From contig CAYOPZ010000019.1 in assembly GCA_964406005.1 (NCBI GenBank), positions 1 through 61,051 of the forward strand: 61,051 nucleotides of DNA. Direction: 5' to 3'. Of the stretch, positions 60,230-61,051 are shown one piece after another. A program made the position numbers and the translations under genes. Under the pieces are notes generated by a model, which was not told where the DNA came from, ran no database searches, and saw nothing but the letters and a program-made list of their open reading frames with translations. Within the stretch, counting starts at the first letter, position 1. The number at the start of each line of letters is the position of its first letter. This DNA comes from CAYOPZ01 sp964406005. Its GTDB lineage: Bacteria; Bacteroidota; Bacteroidia; Bacteroidales; SM23-62.

Positions 60230-60910
60230 ATGTCAAGCTTTGCTGAAAAAGCCATCCGTTTTTATACAACGCTTAAAATCGGGACTCCCCTGCCCGGAGG
60301 CGTTGAAGTAATGAATCCGTATTTGTTTCAGCCTGTGGTTTCTGCCCTGGATGCTTTTTTTACCGGCTTCTACAACGACAGCAGGTCCCGGACCGGTATT
60401 CTGGGCATAAATCCGGGCCGCTTCGGGGCAGGCATAACAGGAATTACCTTCACAGATCCTGTCAGGCTGGATGCGGAATGCGGTATCAGGAACCCCTTTA
60501 AGAAACGTGCCGAACTTTCTTCCGTATTCATATATGATGTTATAGAAGCTTTCGGCGGTGTCGAGGCATTTTTCGGGCGTTACTTCCTGTCTGCCGTCTG
60601 TCCGCTGGGCTTTGTCCGGGATGGGAAGAACATGAATTATTACGATGATCCGCAACTGGAGAAGGCATTGAATGAATTTATCCTATCCACATTACGGGAG
60701 CAGATCGCCCTGGGATTGAGGACCGGCGTGGTGTTCTGCCTGGGAGAGGGCAGGAATATGAAATACCTTACAAGGCTTAACAGGGAGCACCGGCTGTTCG
60801 GAGATATCATCCCCCTGCCTCACCCCCGCTGGGTAATGCAGTACAGGTACAAACACCGGGCTGAATTTGTCAGGACATACCTGGATGTTCTCCGGTCCCT
60901 GCCTGTGTAA
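60230..60910 (+). CDS. uracil-DNA glycosylase family protein, SMUG2 type
   Basis: 226 residues. The catalytic-loop motif is GILGINPGRFGAGITGITFTD, and the second loop near the C-terminus reads IIPLPHPRWVMQYR with the His of the family (HPRW). These match the SMUG2 branch of uracil/xanthine-DNA glycosylases seen in Bacteroidota. It removes deaminated bases to start base excision repair. The sequence shows no iron-sulfur Cys cluster, consistent with SMUG. It ends 36 nt before tRNA-Ser. Confidence 0.85.
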   Translation: MSSFAEKAIRFYTTLKIGTPLPGGVEVMNPYLFQPVVSALDAFFTGFYNDSRSRTGILGINPGRFGAGITGITFTDPVRLDAECGIRNPFKKRAELSSVFIYDVIEAFGGVEAFFGRYFLSAVCPLGFVRDGKNMNYYDDPQLEKALNEFILSTLREQIALGLRTGVVFCLGEGRNMKYLTRLNREHRLFGDIIPLPHPRWVMQYRYKHRAEFVRTYLDVLRSLPV

Positions 60911-60946
60911 GGAGTGCAGGCTGAATTATTTTCCTATTTTTACACC

Positions 60947-61034
60947 GGAGAAATGCCGGAGCGGTCGAACGGGGCGGTCTCGAAAACCGTTGTACGCCTT
61001 GTGCGTACCGAGGGTTCGAATCCCTCTTTCTCCG
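60947..61034 (+). tRNA. tRNA-Ser (CGA)
   Basis: 88 nt, long variable arm as in type II tRNAs: acceptor GGAGAAA/TTTCTCC, anticodon loop CTCGAAA with anticodon CGA at 61081-61083 minus 100 (60981-60983), variable arm TGTACGCCTTGTGCGTAC region, T-arm GAGGG/CCCTC with TTCGAAT, discriminator G. Reads the Ser codon TCG. CCA is not encoded (GCAAACC follows). Upstream TATTTTTA near 60935 is one base off the -7 consensus. Confidence 0.93.
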
Positions 61035-61051
61035 CAAACCATAATACAACC

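Overview
The window looks like chromosomal DNA from a member of the Bacteroidota, probably Bacteroidales/Marinilabiliales-like; rank below phylum is inference. The grounds are: promoters of the TAnnTTTG type (some with TTTG 19 nt upstream), a subtilase with a type IX secretion C-terminal sorting domain, a PorE-like OmpA/PD40 protein, a carboxypeptidase-regulatory-domain TonB receptor, DUF5723/DUF5916/DUF6089-type outer membrane proteins and SMUG2. A CcsBA fusion, SCO1-like protein and heme O synthase point to cytochrome c and a copper or heme-copper oxidase, so to some capacity for oxygen respiration. There are no rRNA genes, CRISPR arrays, complete insertion sequences or phage genes.

Layout. 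0-3 kb: metallophosphatase, and a seven-helix membrane LuxR-type regulator divergent from a membrane protein, with two matching operator-like palindromes between them. 3.08-3.35 kb: first cluster of an unusual palindromic repeat. 3.4-13 kb: RtcB; an NtrC/NtrY-type sigma-54 two-component pair read into an outer membrane lipoprotein and a DUF5723 protein; divergently an ABC ATPase and a beta-helix lipoprotein. 12.98-13.22 kb: second cluster of the same repeat. 13.2-21.6 kb: secreted nuclease/phosphatase, CCA enzyme, thioredoxin, then a TPP riboswitch in front of a TonB receptor and a solute-binding lipoprotein, then a protease-fold protein lacking its catalytic residues. 21.6-29.4 kb (minus): dnaK, MORN-repeat protein, T9SS subtilase and xseA, which overlap by 1 to 4 nt, then a TPR histidine kinase and xseB. 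29.6-41.4 kb: panB, a LysM glucosaminidase, and a minus-strand run of START protein, LptF/G permease, two glycosyltransferases, ribBA and fmt; then the OmpA-SPOR protein and a HAD phosphatase. 41.5-43.9 kb: tRNA-Met, a duplicated tRNA 3' end, and an AT-rich AbiE-type toxin-antitoxin pair, together resembling a small acquired island. 44-48.9 kb: PEP carboxylase, a lysine-rich protein, a SnoaL-like protein and a tandem SiaB-like ATPase-fold protein. 48.9-53.9 kb (minus): ccsBA, SCO1, a previously missed 41-residue Cys-rich ORF, and ctaB. 54-61 kb: outer membrane proteins, a thioredoxin-fold protein, a Ca2+/cation exchanger, rpiA, SMUG2 glycosylase and tRNA-Ser.

The strongest candidate for something undescribed is the repeat family at 3.08-3.35 and 12.98-13.22 kb. 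Different copies keep a conserved GAGCAGC...GCTGCGGT core but carry unrelated outer arms that are nevertheless perfectly self-complementary. Next come the three 51-52 bp spaced operator-like repeats of the AbiE pair, the two LuxR-site palindromes, and the small Cys-rich ORF in the cytochrome maturation operon.
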